This document shows positions 47,209 to 55,257 of a stretch of 64,000 nucleotides of DNA, in pieces (position 1 is the stretch's first letter; each line of letters starts with the position of its first letter). The DNA comes from CAVTLG01 sp963735495 (GTDB lineage Bacteria; Chloroflexota; Ktedonobacteria; Ktedonobacterales; Ktedonobacteraceae). Position numbers and translations under genes: made by a program. The notes under the pieces are model-generated. The model searched no databases. It was given only the letters and a program-made list of their open reading frames with translations, and was not told the origin of the DNA. The stretch spans positions 186,001-250,000 of the forward strand of contig CAVTLG010000002.1 in the NCBI GenBank assembly GCA_963735495.1. The letters are read 5' to 3'.

Positions 47209-48237
47209 TCATAGGGTGCGCGTCACCTTGTGCAGACCACGTGGCACATCAGGGTCCAGACCTTTGCTCAATGCCAGGTAGAGTCCCAGCAGTTGACCAG
47301 GAATAATGCTTGTCATGGGACTCAGCCATTCTGGCACAGCGGCAGTTACGGCTAACTTCGCCTGTACTAATGGCTGAACGGCATCGGATATGATCAGCAG
47401 GTCAGCCCGCCGTTGTTGGAGTTCAACGGCCAGTTCCTGCATGTCGTTGCCTGTTGCTCCCGTTGGCATGATCAGAATGGCCGGAAATCCAGTATCGATG
47501 GTTGCGATGGGACCGTGACGAAAATCTGCCGAAGAGTATGCCATGGCCATCACATAGGTTAATTCTTTCAGTTTCAGGGCCAACTCGAAGGCGGTGGCAT
47601 AATTATAGCCGCGTCCTATCACAACGCATTGCTCCATAAAGCGGAAGCGTTCTGCGCGTAGCGCTATCTCCTCTGCCCCTTGCAGTGTTGCCTCGATTGC
47701 TTCTGGCAAGCGTTGTAGCTCTTGCCGGTGTTGATGATCGTTGCTCCAGCTCGCAGCGAAGAGCATCATAACAGCCAACTGAGCCGTATATGTCTTTGTT
47801 GCCGCAATGCTGCGTTCAAGACCCGCATGCAGCTCGACAACATGGTCTGCCGCCGCCGCCAGAGGCGACGTTCCGTCGTTGGTAATCGCGATAGTTGGAC
47901 GGCCCTGGCGTCTACCTTCTTCCAGCACGGCCACAATATCTGGCGATTGTCCTGATTGTGAAATACCCACCACGAGCGCATTTTTCAGGCGCGGCGCTTG
48001 CTGATACAGCGTCTGTAGCGAGGGAGCTGCCAGCGCTACCGGATAGCCCGCGAGGGCCGCCCACGCGTATTTTGCATAGGTCGCTGCATGATCTGATGAC
48101 CCCCGCGCTGCGATGACGATGTAATCAAATGCGGGCAATTGGGCCACGATCTGTGCTACGTGCTCTGTCTCGCGTGCTAACAGACGCGCAACTACTTCCG
48201 GCTGACTACGAATTTCCTGTTCGAGTAATGAAGACAT
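47209..48237 (-). CDS. SIS-domain glucosamine-6-phosphate deaminase/isomerase (NagB-II/AgaS-like)
   Basis: A 342-aa protein with two SIS domains, related to the isomerase half of GlmS. Motifs include IAARGSSDHAATYA, VGISQSGQSPD (phosphate loop), KTYTAQLAV and the C-terminal RGYNYATAFELALKLKELT with a late SKGLDPDVPRGLHKVT. It lacks the glutaminase domain, which is the form that acts as a GlcN6P deaminase (NagB-II) in several bacteria. The start is the ATG behind GGAGGG. It completes the route from GlcNAc-6-P to fructose-6-P. Confidence 0.88.
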   Translation of the reverse strand: MSSLLEQEIRSQPEVVARLLARETEHVAQIVAQLPAFDYIVIAARGSSDHAATYAKYAWAALAGYPVALAAPSLQTLYQQAPRLKNALVVGISQSGQSPDIVAVLEEGRRQGRPTIAITNDGTSPLAAAADHVVELHAGLERSIAATKTYTAQLAVMMLFAASWSNDHQHRQELQRLPEAIEATLQGAEEIALRAERFRFMEQCVVIGRGYNYATAFELALKLKELTYVMAMAYSSADFRHGPIATIDTGFPAILIMPTGATGNDMQELAVELQQRRADLLIISDAVQPLVQAKLAVTAAVPEWLSPMTSIIPGQLLGLYLALSKGLDPDVPRGLHKVTRTL

Positions 48238-48320
48238 GTTCCCTCCGTTAATAATATCGGTTCTCCGTCCACTCGGGGGAAATGGGGTAGGGGTGCCACC
48301 TCGCGTGCGCCCAGGGGCGG

Positions 48321-48330
48321 TCGCCAGGAC
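48321..48330. repeat. left target-site duplication of the IS
   Basis: TCGCCAGGAC directly precedes the left inverted repeat; the same ten bases follow the right end at 49823-49832. Confidence 0.85.
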
Positions 48331-49822
48331 CACCTACTCCAACTAAATGACCCCAGGCTCCTGTTTGGCCTTTTTAGACGTACGAGAACGGGTCTCATTG
48401 GTTTTATGGGCATACCGAGGTTCTCGTATCCAGACCAGATCGACGGGAAGAGGAGTCATCTCTTGCCAGTCAATGTCGGGAACCTCTCGCCGGATGCGCG
48501 TACTAGGTCGGATCAGCTTGAGAGCGACTCCGACCTGCTTGATGACTTCAAGCAAGGGGGTGGCTTGCTTGGCCGAAAGTTGGGACAATGCGGGCAGATA
48601 GCGCCAGAGCAACTCCACTGAGACATCAAAGGTCTCCACCCCAGACTCGACGGCCACCTGGACCTGCAAGGCATGCAAGAGCTGAGCCAGGATCACGGTG
48701 GCCCAGAGTTGGGCTCCAATGACCTGCATCTTCGCACTCCAGAGCAAGTTGAGTCCCAAGTGATCTTTCAAGAGGCGGAAGCCGAGCTCAATATCCCAGC
48801 GGCGTGCATACAACGCCACGATCTGCGCCCCACTCAATTGGCACGGATCGGTGACGTTGCTGATGTAGCTGTACCATTGTCCCCGATAGCGCACGCGCAC
48901 CAGTCGCATCAGATAGGCCGTCCGATCCGCACGGTACGCTCCCAGAAAAATCAGAGCCTCAAAGTAGCCATCACGCTGCACCAGGCAATGCTCGATGACG
49001 TAGGACCCATTGCTTCTCAGACGTGCTACCCACCAGATCCCTCGTTGCGTCAAGCTATCAAACCACTCAAAATTGTAATACCCCAAGTCAAAGAGCAACA
49101 GGGCTCCCGCTTCCACCGTGCTCAGCATGTCTTGGGCGTGCGCCTGACAATTGGCAATCGCATCGGGAAGCCAGTCGATGCGCACCCACTGTTGCCGACG
49201 AAGGTCAAAGAGCCCAACCAGCCGTCCTGCCAATAAGGCGAGATCTCCTAGAGGGACATCACGCAGTTCCTCAAGCCAGCGTTTGACGGCTCGCATGGTA
49301 CTTTCATCGAGCGCATAAATCCGTGTGGCAAAAGGAGCCAACTGACGCTCTTCATAAGGAGCCATCCACTGCCACAACCATCGACTGATCTGAGCACAGA
49401 GCCGCTGCATCACCTCCGTTCCCTGCTTGCCCAGTCGGTTGTAAATCGCCTGATCACACACCGGAACCGGAGTCAGGTTGCCCACCCCAAAGACGCTGAT
49501 CCGTCGCCACAAGTCCCATTGGGAGACCCATCCATGCAGCAAACACCACAGGATGCCTGCTGCCAAGAGATGATTGCTCATCCGTGCTGGCCGTCCTGGC
49601 TTTTTGAGCACGGCTCTTTCCTGCGGCTGCTCGATAGCTTGCATCATCATCGTTTCCATCAACTCTATCGGCTTCTCTATTAATGGCAATTCTCGCTGTC
49701 CTGGGGTATCATACGGCATAGAGAGGTCTCCTTTTTCTCTTTCAAACTATTCTTTTTGAAAAAGATTGTCCTCTCTTTTTTTCGTTTTTGCAACCCCTTT
49801 CTTGAATTAGTTGGAGTAGGTG
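48331..49822 (-). mobile_element. IS4-family insertion sequence, 1,492 bp, complete
   Basis: Perfect 16-bp terminal inverted repeats, CACCTACTCCAACTAA (48331-48346) and its complement (49807-49822), bound one transposase gene on the minus strand. A 10-bp direct duplication flanks both ends. All parts needed for transposition are intact, so it is probably a recent arrival. Confidence 0.9.
48343..49719 (-). CDS. IS4-family transposase
   Basis: A 458-aa DDE transposase. Residues around YALDEST and LLLFDLGYYN carry the first two Asp, and the family YREK motif is seen in YARRWDIELGFRLLK (near residue 320), with the catalytic Glu. An N-terminal helical region reads like the DNA-binding part. GGAG lies 8 bp before the ATG. 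The last codons run into the left inverted repeat. It is full-length with no frameshift. Confidence 0.92.
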   Translation of the reverse strand: MPYDTPGQRELPLIEKPIELMETMMMQAIEQPQERAVLKKPGRPARMSNHLLAAGILWCLLHGWVSQWDLWRRISVFGVGNLTPVPVCDQAIYNRLGKQGTEVMQRLCAQISRWLWQWMAPYEERQLAPFATRIYALDESTMRAVKRWLEELRDVPLGDLALLAGRLVGLFDLRRQQWVRIDWLPDAIANCQAHAQDMLSTVEAGALLLFDLGYYNFEWFDSLTQRGIWWVARLRSNGSYVIEHCLVQRDGYFEALIFLGAYRADRTAYLMRLVRVRYRGQWYSYISNVTDPCQLSGAQIVALYARRWDIELGFRLLKDHLGLNLLWSAKMQVIGAQLWATVILAQLLHALQVQVAVESGVETFDVSVELLWRYLPALSQLSAKQATPLLEVIKQVGVALKLIRPSTRIRREVPDIDWQEMTPLPVDLVWIREPRYAHKTNETRSRTSKKAKQEPGVI

Positions 49823-49832
49823 TCGCCAGGAC
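49823..49832. repeat. right target-site duplication of the IS
   Basis: TCGCCAGGAC, identical to 48321-48330. Confidence 0.85.
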
Positions 49833-49941
49833 ACGCCCCTACCCCATTTCCCAACGTTTTCCCCCAGAAGGATGAAGATCCATAATATCCTTGCACTGGA
49901 CGAGCAGCCAACTAAACAGTTACACTATAGCATACATTTTC

Positions 49942-49965
49942 GGTCTAGTGGTCTAGATGTCTTGA
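49942..49965 (+). promoter_or_regulatory. candidate GntR operator, copy 1, upstream of the importer
   Basis: A 24-bp sequence containing GTGGTCTAGATGTCTTGA, repeated exactly at 50007-50030. The GTGGTCTAGA core is close to the remembered DasR/NagR site (TGGTCTAGACCA). The two copies start 65 bp apart, about six helical turns, which would allow repressor looping or cooperative binding. Confidence 0.65.
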
Positions 49966-50006
49966 TGAATGCTATGTGCAGAACCAACACAACTTTCTTT
50001 CTTCAT

Positions 50007-50030
50007 GGTCTAGTGGTCTAGATGTCTTGA
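50007..50030 (+). promoter_or_regulatory. candidate GntR operator, copy 2, overlapping the -35 box
   Basis: Second exact copy of the 24-bp site. Its last four bases (TTGA) are the first part of the TTGACA box of the importer promoter, so binding would block RNA polymerase. Confidence 0.7.
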
Positions 50031-50055
50031 CAAATCGTAGCAGAACAGGTACAGT
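50027..50055 (+). promoter_or_regulatory. sigma-70 promoter of the importer operon
   Basis: TTGACA (50027-50032), 17-bp spacer, TACAGT (50050-50055). The transcript would start near 50062, about 100 nt before the GTG start. The region 49833-50165 contains only these control elements and the 49863 repeat. Confidence 0.75.
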
Positions 50056-50165
50056 ATTTACAAGATCTAATCCATTGACATGTAGTGCGCTCTACCAATG
50101 ACTTTCGCAGCTTACCAGATGGTCCTTTTGCGCGGCGTTTTTTTATGAATGTTAGGAGGTCTCTC

Positions 50166-51845
50166 GTGACGCCCAACCATCGCTCATCGCTATTTCAAGG
50201 CAAGGGCAAGACTGCTCTCATTCTGATCAGTCTGCTGTTCATCATTGGCTGTTTCCTATCCGCATGTGGTGGTAACACTGCCACGACGAGTAACAAAAAG
50301 CACATCCTCACGATTGGTGATCACGTGGGTAGTGATTTCACCAAGCTGCTCAGCCCTTACAACCTGACCGCTGTCAATGAAGGCATTCAGGGTATGGTTT
50401 ATGAGCCCCTGTACTTCTTCAATGTCAACAACGGTGCAGAAACACCCTGGCTAGCTACTGGCTACAGTTGGAGTAGCGATTATCTGCACCTGACGTTCAC
50501 TATTCGTCAAAACGTGAAGTGGTCAGACGGCAAGTCCTTCACAGCGAACGATGTGGCATTCACCTTCAATATGCTCAAACAGTATCCGGCGGCTGATATC
50601 AATGGACTGTGGACGAATTACCTCAGTAGTGTGACGGCTCCTGACACCAATACGGTTGTGGTGACATTCCAGAAGCCTTATCCACCTGCTATCTGGTACA
50701 TCGCGGGTCAGACGTACATTGTCCCACAGCACATTTTCGCCAATGTCAATCCCACAACGTTTGCCAACGACAATCCTATTGGTACCGGCCCATTTACCTT
50801 GACGAAGTTCTCACCTGAGCTGCTGGTCTATAGCAAAAATCCTAATTACTGGCAGGCGGATAAGGTGAAGGTCGATCAGTTGGATTATCCAGCGGTGAAA
50901 GATAACACAACATTGCAGCTTGAACTGGCAAAGGGTCAGATTGACTGGGGCAGCTTCTTTGCTCCCGATCTGAACACCACGTTTGTGGCTCTGGACCCGG
51001 CGCATAATCATTATTGGATGGCTCCGACGAACCTGTTTGCACTCTACCTGAATCTGTCGAAAGCTCCATTCAATGATGTCAATGTACGCCAGGCTATCAG
51101 TGCCGCGCTCAACCGTTCACAGATGGCAAATCAAGCTGAGAGTGGCTATGTTGCCCCCGCCAGCACGACCGGTTTAATCTTGCCCAACGAAAATTCCTAC
51201 CTGGACCCCAGCTACGCTACGGTGCAGGAGAATGCCGATACGCAGAAGGCCATTCAGCTCCTACAGACAGACGGTTATACGAAGGGATCGGATGGTATCT
51301 ACCAGAAGAATGGTGTACGTCTGGCCTTTCATCTCGACGTCGTGAGTGGTTGGACCGACTGGGAGGCGATGGCGCGCGTGATTATCCAGAATCTCAAGTC
51401 TGTGGGCATGGCAGTGACACTGAATGATATTCAGGATACCGCTTACTACAATGCACGTGACAATGGTAGCTATGACGCGTTGATTGGCGGTATGTTCGCC
51501 GGTCCCACGCCGTTTTACCTGTACAATACGCATCTGAACAGCGCGAATCTGTCACCTAAGGGGTATGACTGGAGCAAGTGGCAGGACCCAACGACGAACA
51601 GGCTGCTCCAAGAGTATGCCTCGACAACGAATGTCACCGTACAGAAACAGGCTATCCAGGGCCTTGAGAAGATCTTTGTCACCGAGTTGCCGACTATTCC
51701 GCTGGTCAACGCGGCTTCCTGGTACGAGTACAGCACAAAGAACTTCACTGGCTGGCCTGATCAGAACAATCCCTATGCAGTTGGTTCTGCATACCAGGTC
51801 CCTGACGATGAAGTCGTTGTGACTCACCTCATACCTGCCAACTAA
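50166..51845 (+). CDS. ABC transporter substrate-binding lipoprotein, family 5 (DppA/OppA type)
   Basis: Start chosen at GTG 50166 because AGGAGG lies 6 bp before it; earlier in-frame ATGs would put polar residues before the signal. The roughly 559-aa protein has a lipoprotein signal (KTALILISLLFIIGCFLSAC with the lipobox Cys) and the SBP_bac_5 fold (VNEGIQGMVYEPLYF, ...FTIRQNVKWSDGKSFTANDVAFT in part: WSDGKSFTANDVAFTF). Family 5 proteins bind oligopeptides, but some bind chitobiose or muropeptides; the nearby NagR-like operators favour a wall-fragment or amino-sugar ligand. First gene of a five-gene operon. Confidence 0.9.
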   Translation: MTPNHRSSLFQGKGKTALILISLLFIIGCFLSACGGNTATTSNKKHILTIGDHVGSDFTKLLSPYNLTAVNEGIQGMVYEPLYFFNVNNGAETPWLATGYSWSSDYLHLTFTIRQNVKWSDGKSFTANDVAFTFNMLKQYPAADINGLWTNYLSSVTAPDTNTVVVTFQKPYPPAIWYIAGQTYIVPQHIFANVNPTTFANDNPIGTGPFTLTKFSPELLVYSKNPNYWQADKVKVDQLDYPAVKDNTTLQLELAKGQIDWGSFFAPDLNTTFVALDPAHNHYWMAPTNLFALYLNLSKAPFNDVNVRQAISAALNRSQMANQAESGYVAPASTTGLILPNENSYLDPSYATVQENADTQKAIQLLQTDGYTKGSDGIYQKNGVRLAFHLDVVSGWTDWEAMARVIIQNLKSVGMAVTLNDIQDTAYYNARDNGSYDALIGGMFAGPTPFYLYNTHLNSANLSPKGYDWSKWQDPTTNRLLQEYASTTNVTVQKQAIQGLEKIFVTELPTIPLVNAASWYEYSTKNFTGWPDQNNPYAVGSAYQVPDDEVVVTHLIPAN

Positions 51846-51889
51846 ATGGGGGCCTGTACCTGGCGACCTCTCGACGCCGGGAACATGGT

Positions 51890-51915
51890 GGGGGATGGCT
51901 AGCTAGCCATCCCCC
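51890..51915 (+). terminator. hairpin between SBP and permease genes
   Basis: A perfect 26-bp palindrome (GGGGGATGGC, then its complement GCCATCCCCC, with a TAGCTA centre) followed by TTTGT. Being inside the operon it probably works as a partial terminator or mRNA stabiliser that raises the binding protein over the membrane parts. Confidence 0.65.
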
Positions 51916-52025
51916 TTTGTAGCGCATTAGGAACACATTCGTTGCAGTTCAGTTGTCTGTCAGCGGGCGCTTCCGTTCTGCCCACCTCCCGACAAGGAAT
52001 ATGTTACGTTATAAGGAGTCAACAG

Positions 52026-53018
52026 ATGCGTCACCTCATCCGTCGCATTCTATTCTACCTCGTTGCCATCTGGATCTCTGTTTCTTTGAATTTTCTGATC
52101 CCGCGCTTAGCGCCTGGTAATCCTGCGGAAGCCTTGATTGGACGCATGCAGAGACAAGGTATACAGATCACGCCCAGCATGCTGAAACCACTGGAGGCGG
52201 CCTTCGGCATCGATACCACCGATCCATTGTGGTTGCAATACTTTAAGTACCTCAATAATTTGCTGCATGGCAACCTCGGTACGTCGATCAGTTCTCTGCC
52301 GGTTATCGATATTATTGCGCAAAATATTCAGTGGACACTGATCCTGGGCGCTGTTTCTGTGCTGATTAGTTTTACACTAGGCTGTCTGATCGGCATCTTC
52401 ATGGCCTGGTGGCGTGGTTCTGCTCTGGATACCATTCTCTCACCTGCGATGACTTTCCTCTCGGCTATCCCTTACTTCTGGCTGGCGTTGATCATCCTCT
52501 ACGTCTTTGGTTTCACGCTTGGCTGGTTCCCATTCGCGGACGGCTATGATACCACACTTAATCCCGGTTGGTCGTTTGACTTTATCTCCAGTGCGATCTA
52601 TCATGCCATTCTCCCGGCACTCACCATTGTGCTTTCTTCGCTTTCAGGCTGGATGCTGGTGATGCGCAATTCGATGATTACCACGCTCTCTGAAGATTAT
52701 GTGCTGATGGCGAATGCAAAAGGTCTCAAAAAGCGTCGTGTGATTTTCGCGTATGCGGCTCGTAACGCTATTCTGCCAAATGTGACCGGCTTCGCGCTCG
52801 CGCTCGGTTTTGTGGTCGGAGGTCAGTTGCTGACGGAGATGGTTTTCTCCTATCCCGGTATCGGATTTGCTTTGTTGCAGGCCGTCGAGGACAAGGATTA
52901 CGCGCTGGTGCAGGGCATCTTTCTGTTTATCGCTCTGGGCGTGCTTGGAGCAAACTTCCTGGCCGATCTCTTGTACGTTGTACTTGATCCTCGGGTGCGT
53001 CAGGAGAGGAGTGCCTAG
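52026..53018 (+). CDS. ABC transporter permease, DppB/OppB type
   Basis: A 330-aa inner-membrane permease with six predicted helices. The N-terminal region (RRILFYLVAIWISVSLNFLIPRLAPGNP in part: SLNFLIPRLAPGNP) and the EAA loop (DYVLMANAKGLKKRRVIFAYAARNA, quoted in part as MANAKGLKKRRVIFAYAARN) are typical of BPD_transp_1 permeases of dipeptide importers. The start was set at the ATG behind AAGGAG, 28 codons into the open frame. The DppC-type gene starts 3 bp after its stop. Confidence 0.92.
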   Translation: MRHLIRRILFYLVAIWISVSLNFLIPRLAPGNPAEALIGRMQRQGIQITPSMLKPLEAAFGIDTTDPLWLQYFKYLNNLLHGNLGTSISSLPVIDIIAQNIQWTLILGAVSVLISFTLGCLIGIFMAWWRGSALDTILSPAMTFLSAIPYFWLALIILYVFGFTLGWFPFADGYDTTLNPGWSFDFISSAIYHAILPALTIVLSSLSGWMLVMRNSMITTLSEDYVLMANAKGLKKRRVIFAYAARNAILPNVTGFALALGFVVGGQLLTEMVFSYPGIGFALLQAVEDKDYALVQGIFLFIALGVLGANFLADLLYVVLDPRVRQERSA

Positions 53019-53021
53019 TTT

Positions 53022-54092
53022 ATGAATCACCTTTCATCCTCGCAACGCTCTTCGTCTCCTGACGCTACGAGCCAGCCCTTAGACAGTGCTACTGAGCAGA
53101 AGAGCAGGCAAGATCTTAGCTCTGTTCCTGCCGCCATACTTATGCTCAACCAGCCTGTGCATGTACGTTTTCTCAATGGACTGGGTAGCGTGTGGAAAGA
53201 GCTGACGAAGAGTAAGAAGGTCGCATTGGGATCGGCGATTGTCGCTTTCTTCGTGCTGGTTGCGCTTTTCGGGCCCATGATTTTCAACCAGGACCCCGAA
53301 CAGTTGTCGACGCTGGCCGATGCGCCGCCCTCTGCCCAGCACTGGCTGGGGACAACGACGTTGGGACAGGACATTTTCACGCAATTAGTGGTGGGGACGC
53401 GCTCTTCCATCTTCTGGGGCATCCTGACGGGTGTGCTCGTTTCGCTGCTCTCTATCGTGATTGGCCTGGTTGGTGGCTACTTCGGAGGGGTTATAGATGA
53501 CGCGCTCTCATTGTTGACCAACGTTTTCCTGGTATTGCCTGCGCTACCTCTGGCAATCGTGCTAGCTTCGTATTTCCCTCCAGGACAATTGACGATAGCT
53601 ATCGTGATCACCGTTACCAGTTGGGCCTGGGGGGCGCGCGTGTTGCGTGCACAGACGCTTTCGATGCGCAGTCGCGAATTTGTCACGGCGGCACGCGCCT
53701 GTGGTGAAAGTACGTGGCGTATCATTTTCTTTGAGATTTTCCCCAACGAGATCTCTATTGTCGCAGCTAACTTTGTAAGCACCACGTTATACGTTATCCT
53801 GGCTTCGGCTTCGCTGGAATTTCTGGGCCTAGGTGATATGAACTCAGTCACCTGGGGCACGATGTTTTATGATGCGCAGCACGCCAACGCCTTACTTTTG
53901 CGATTGTGGTGGTGGTTTATCCCTCCTGGTCTCTGTATTGCCTTCCTGGGAGCCGGTCTCTCGCTGATCAACTTTGGTATCGACGAGCTTGCTAATCCCC
54001 GTCTGCGCAATGAACGCCTGCCGAAATTTCTGCGCAAAAAGCGCCTACCCGCAGCGCAACACCCGTCGCTGGCAGTTGATCCGGTGAGATAA
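53022..54092 (+). CDS. ABC transporter permease, DppC/OppC type
   Basis: A 356-aa permease. After a longer polar N-terminus (about 65 residues) it has the first helix, the DppC-type motif LGTTTLGQDIFTQLVVGTR and the EAA loop (EFVTAARACGESTWRIIFFEIFPN; quoted in part as RACGESTWRIIFFEIFPN), then further helices. It pairs with the preceding permease. The operon spacing and its contact loop for the ATPases make it part of the same importer. Confidence 0.92.
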   Translation: MNHLSSSQRSSSPDATSQPLDSATEQKSRQDLSSVPAAILMLNQPVHVRFLNGLGSVWKELTKSKKVALGSAIVAFFVLVALFGPMIFNQDPEQLSTLADAPPSAQHWLGTTTLGQDIFTQLVVGTRSSIFWGILTGVLVSLLSIVIGLVGGYFGGVIDDALSLLTNVFLVLPALPLAIVLASYFPPGQLTIAIVITVTSWAWGARVLRAQTLSMRSREFVTAARACGESTWRIIFFEIFPNEISIVAANFVSTTLYVILASASLEFLGLGDMNSVTWGTMFYDAQHANALLLRLWWWFIPPGLCIAFLGAGLSLINFGIDELANPRLRNERLPKFLRKKRLPAAQHPSLAVDPVR

Positions 54093-54123
54093 GCAGAGCA
54101 TTTGTTCCGAGGGAGATGTCTTT

Positions 54124-55257
54124 ATGGCTATTGAAGTGCAAACTGAATCATTACTTGAGGTGGATCACCTCAGCGTCGATTACTATGCCGCAAGCGGTAC
54201 CGTACATGCGGTACGCGATGTCAGCTTTACGTTAGCACGCGGCGAAATTCTGGGCCTGGCTGGCGAGAGTGGTTGTGGCAAATCAACGCTTGCCTATGCG
54301 ATTGCTCGTCTGTTAAATCCTCCTGCCTTTATCGCTGGTGGCGAGGTACTTTATTATCCACGTAAAGAGGATACTGCGCCGGAGACCAACTCCACCAGAC
54401 GTAGTCGCCGGGTGCAGACAGAAGCAGTTGACATATTGCAACTTTCATCTGAGCATCTGCGTGTTTTTCGCTGGAAAGAGATGTCCATTGTTTTCCAGAG
54501 CGCGATGAACGCGCTGAATCCCGTTATGAACATCGGCACGCAAATCATGGACGTCCTTGAGACGCACCGTCCTGAAATGACTGCGACGGCGCGCAAGAAG
54601 CGTGCTGCCGAGCTACTGGAGATCGTGGGCATCTCGCCGGAGCGCTTGAAAAGCTATCCCCATGAATTGAGCGGTGGCATGCGCCAGCGTGCGATCATCG
54701 CTATTGCCCTGGCCCTACAGCCCGAGTTGATTATTATGGATGAGCCGACGACGGCGCTCAACGTGGTTGTGCAGCGTGAGATCCTGCAACTGGTGAGTTC
54801 ATTATGTAAAGAGTCTGCCACGGCTCTGATTTTCATCACGCATGATCTCTCGCTCTTGATCGAACTGGCGGATAAGATCGCCATCATGTACGCGGGAAAA
54901 ATCATCGAGAAGGCGAGCAGCAGTGACATCTATGCACATCCGCGCCATCCCTACAGTTATGGCTTGCTCAATTCCTTCCCCAAGTTGCACGGACCGCGTC
55001 GTACAATGGTCGGTATCCCTGGTTTGCCGCCTGATCTACGGGCAGTACCGGCTGGTTGTGCCTTCCATGATCGCTGCCCCCTTACTTTCGAAACATGCAC
55101 GACAGTGGTGCCAGAGCTGCAATCTTCCGCGCCTCCATCATCTGGTCAGTTCGTGGCATGTCACCTCTATGATCCACATTTTAAGGATGTAGCACCAGAA
55201 ACCGCGCAACTGGCTCAGGGCTACGAGACGCTGGCGGAAGGGAGAAAAGCTCGATGA
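54124..55257 (+). CDS. ABC transporter ATP-binding protein, DppD/OppD type
   Basis: A 377-aa ATPase: Walker A GESGCGKST, signature ELSGGMRQRA, Walker B LIIMDEPTTAL and switch His FITHDLSLL. The C-terminal oligopeptide/dipeptide extension has the Cys-rich PAGCAFHDRCPLTFETC motif, which in relatives holds an Fe-S cluster or metal. One oddity: the residue after the D-loop reads NVVVQ where DVT/SVQ is usual. It starts 31 bp after the permease; its end overlaps the next gene by 4 bp. Confidence 0.93.
   Translation: MAIEVQTESLLEVDHLSVDYYAASGTVHAVRDVSFTLARGEILGLAGESGCGKSTLAYAIARLLNPPAFIAGGEVLYYPRKEDTAPETNSTRRSRRVQTEAVDILQLSSEHLRVFRWKEMSIVFQSAMNALNPVMNIGTQIMDVLETHRPEMTATARKKRAAELLEIVGISPERLKSYPHELSGGMRQRAIIAIALALQPELIIMDEPTTALNVVVQREILQLVSSLCKESATALIFITHDLSLLIELADKIAIMYAGKIIEKASSSDIYAHPRHPYSYGLLNSFPKLHGPRRTMVGIPGLPPDLRAVPAGCAFHDRCPLTFETCTTVVPELQSSAPPSSGQFVACHLYDPHFKDVAPETAQLAQGYETLAEGRKAR

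Larger units (their letters stand above)
48277..49852. repeat. palindromic intergenic element split by the IS
   Basis: A 17-bp perfect inverted repeat, GGGAAATGGGGTAGGGG at 48277-48293 and its complement at 49836-49852. The insertion sequence lies between the arms. Without the IS and one copy of its target duplication the arms would be about 40 bp apart, as in a small MITE/REP-like palindrome. It recalls the element at 32238-32320 (shared GTAGGGG core). Confidence 0.6.

Noticed and set aside
48673..49236. Long plus-strand frame of 187 codons inside the IS
   Set aside because: Antisense shadow of the intact transposase.
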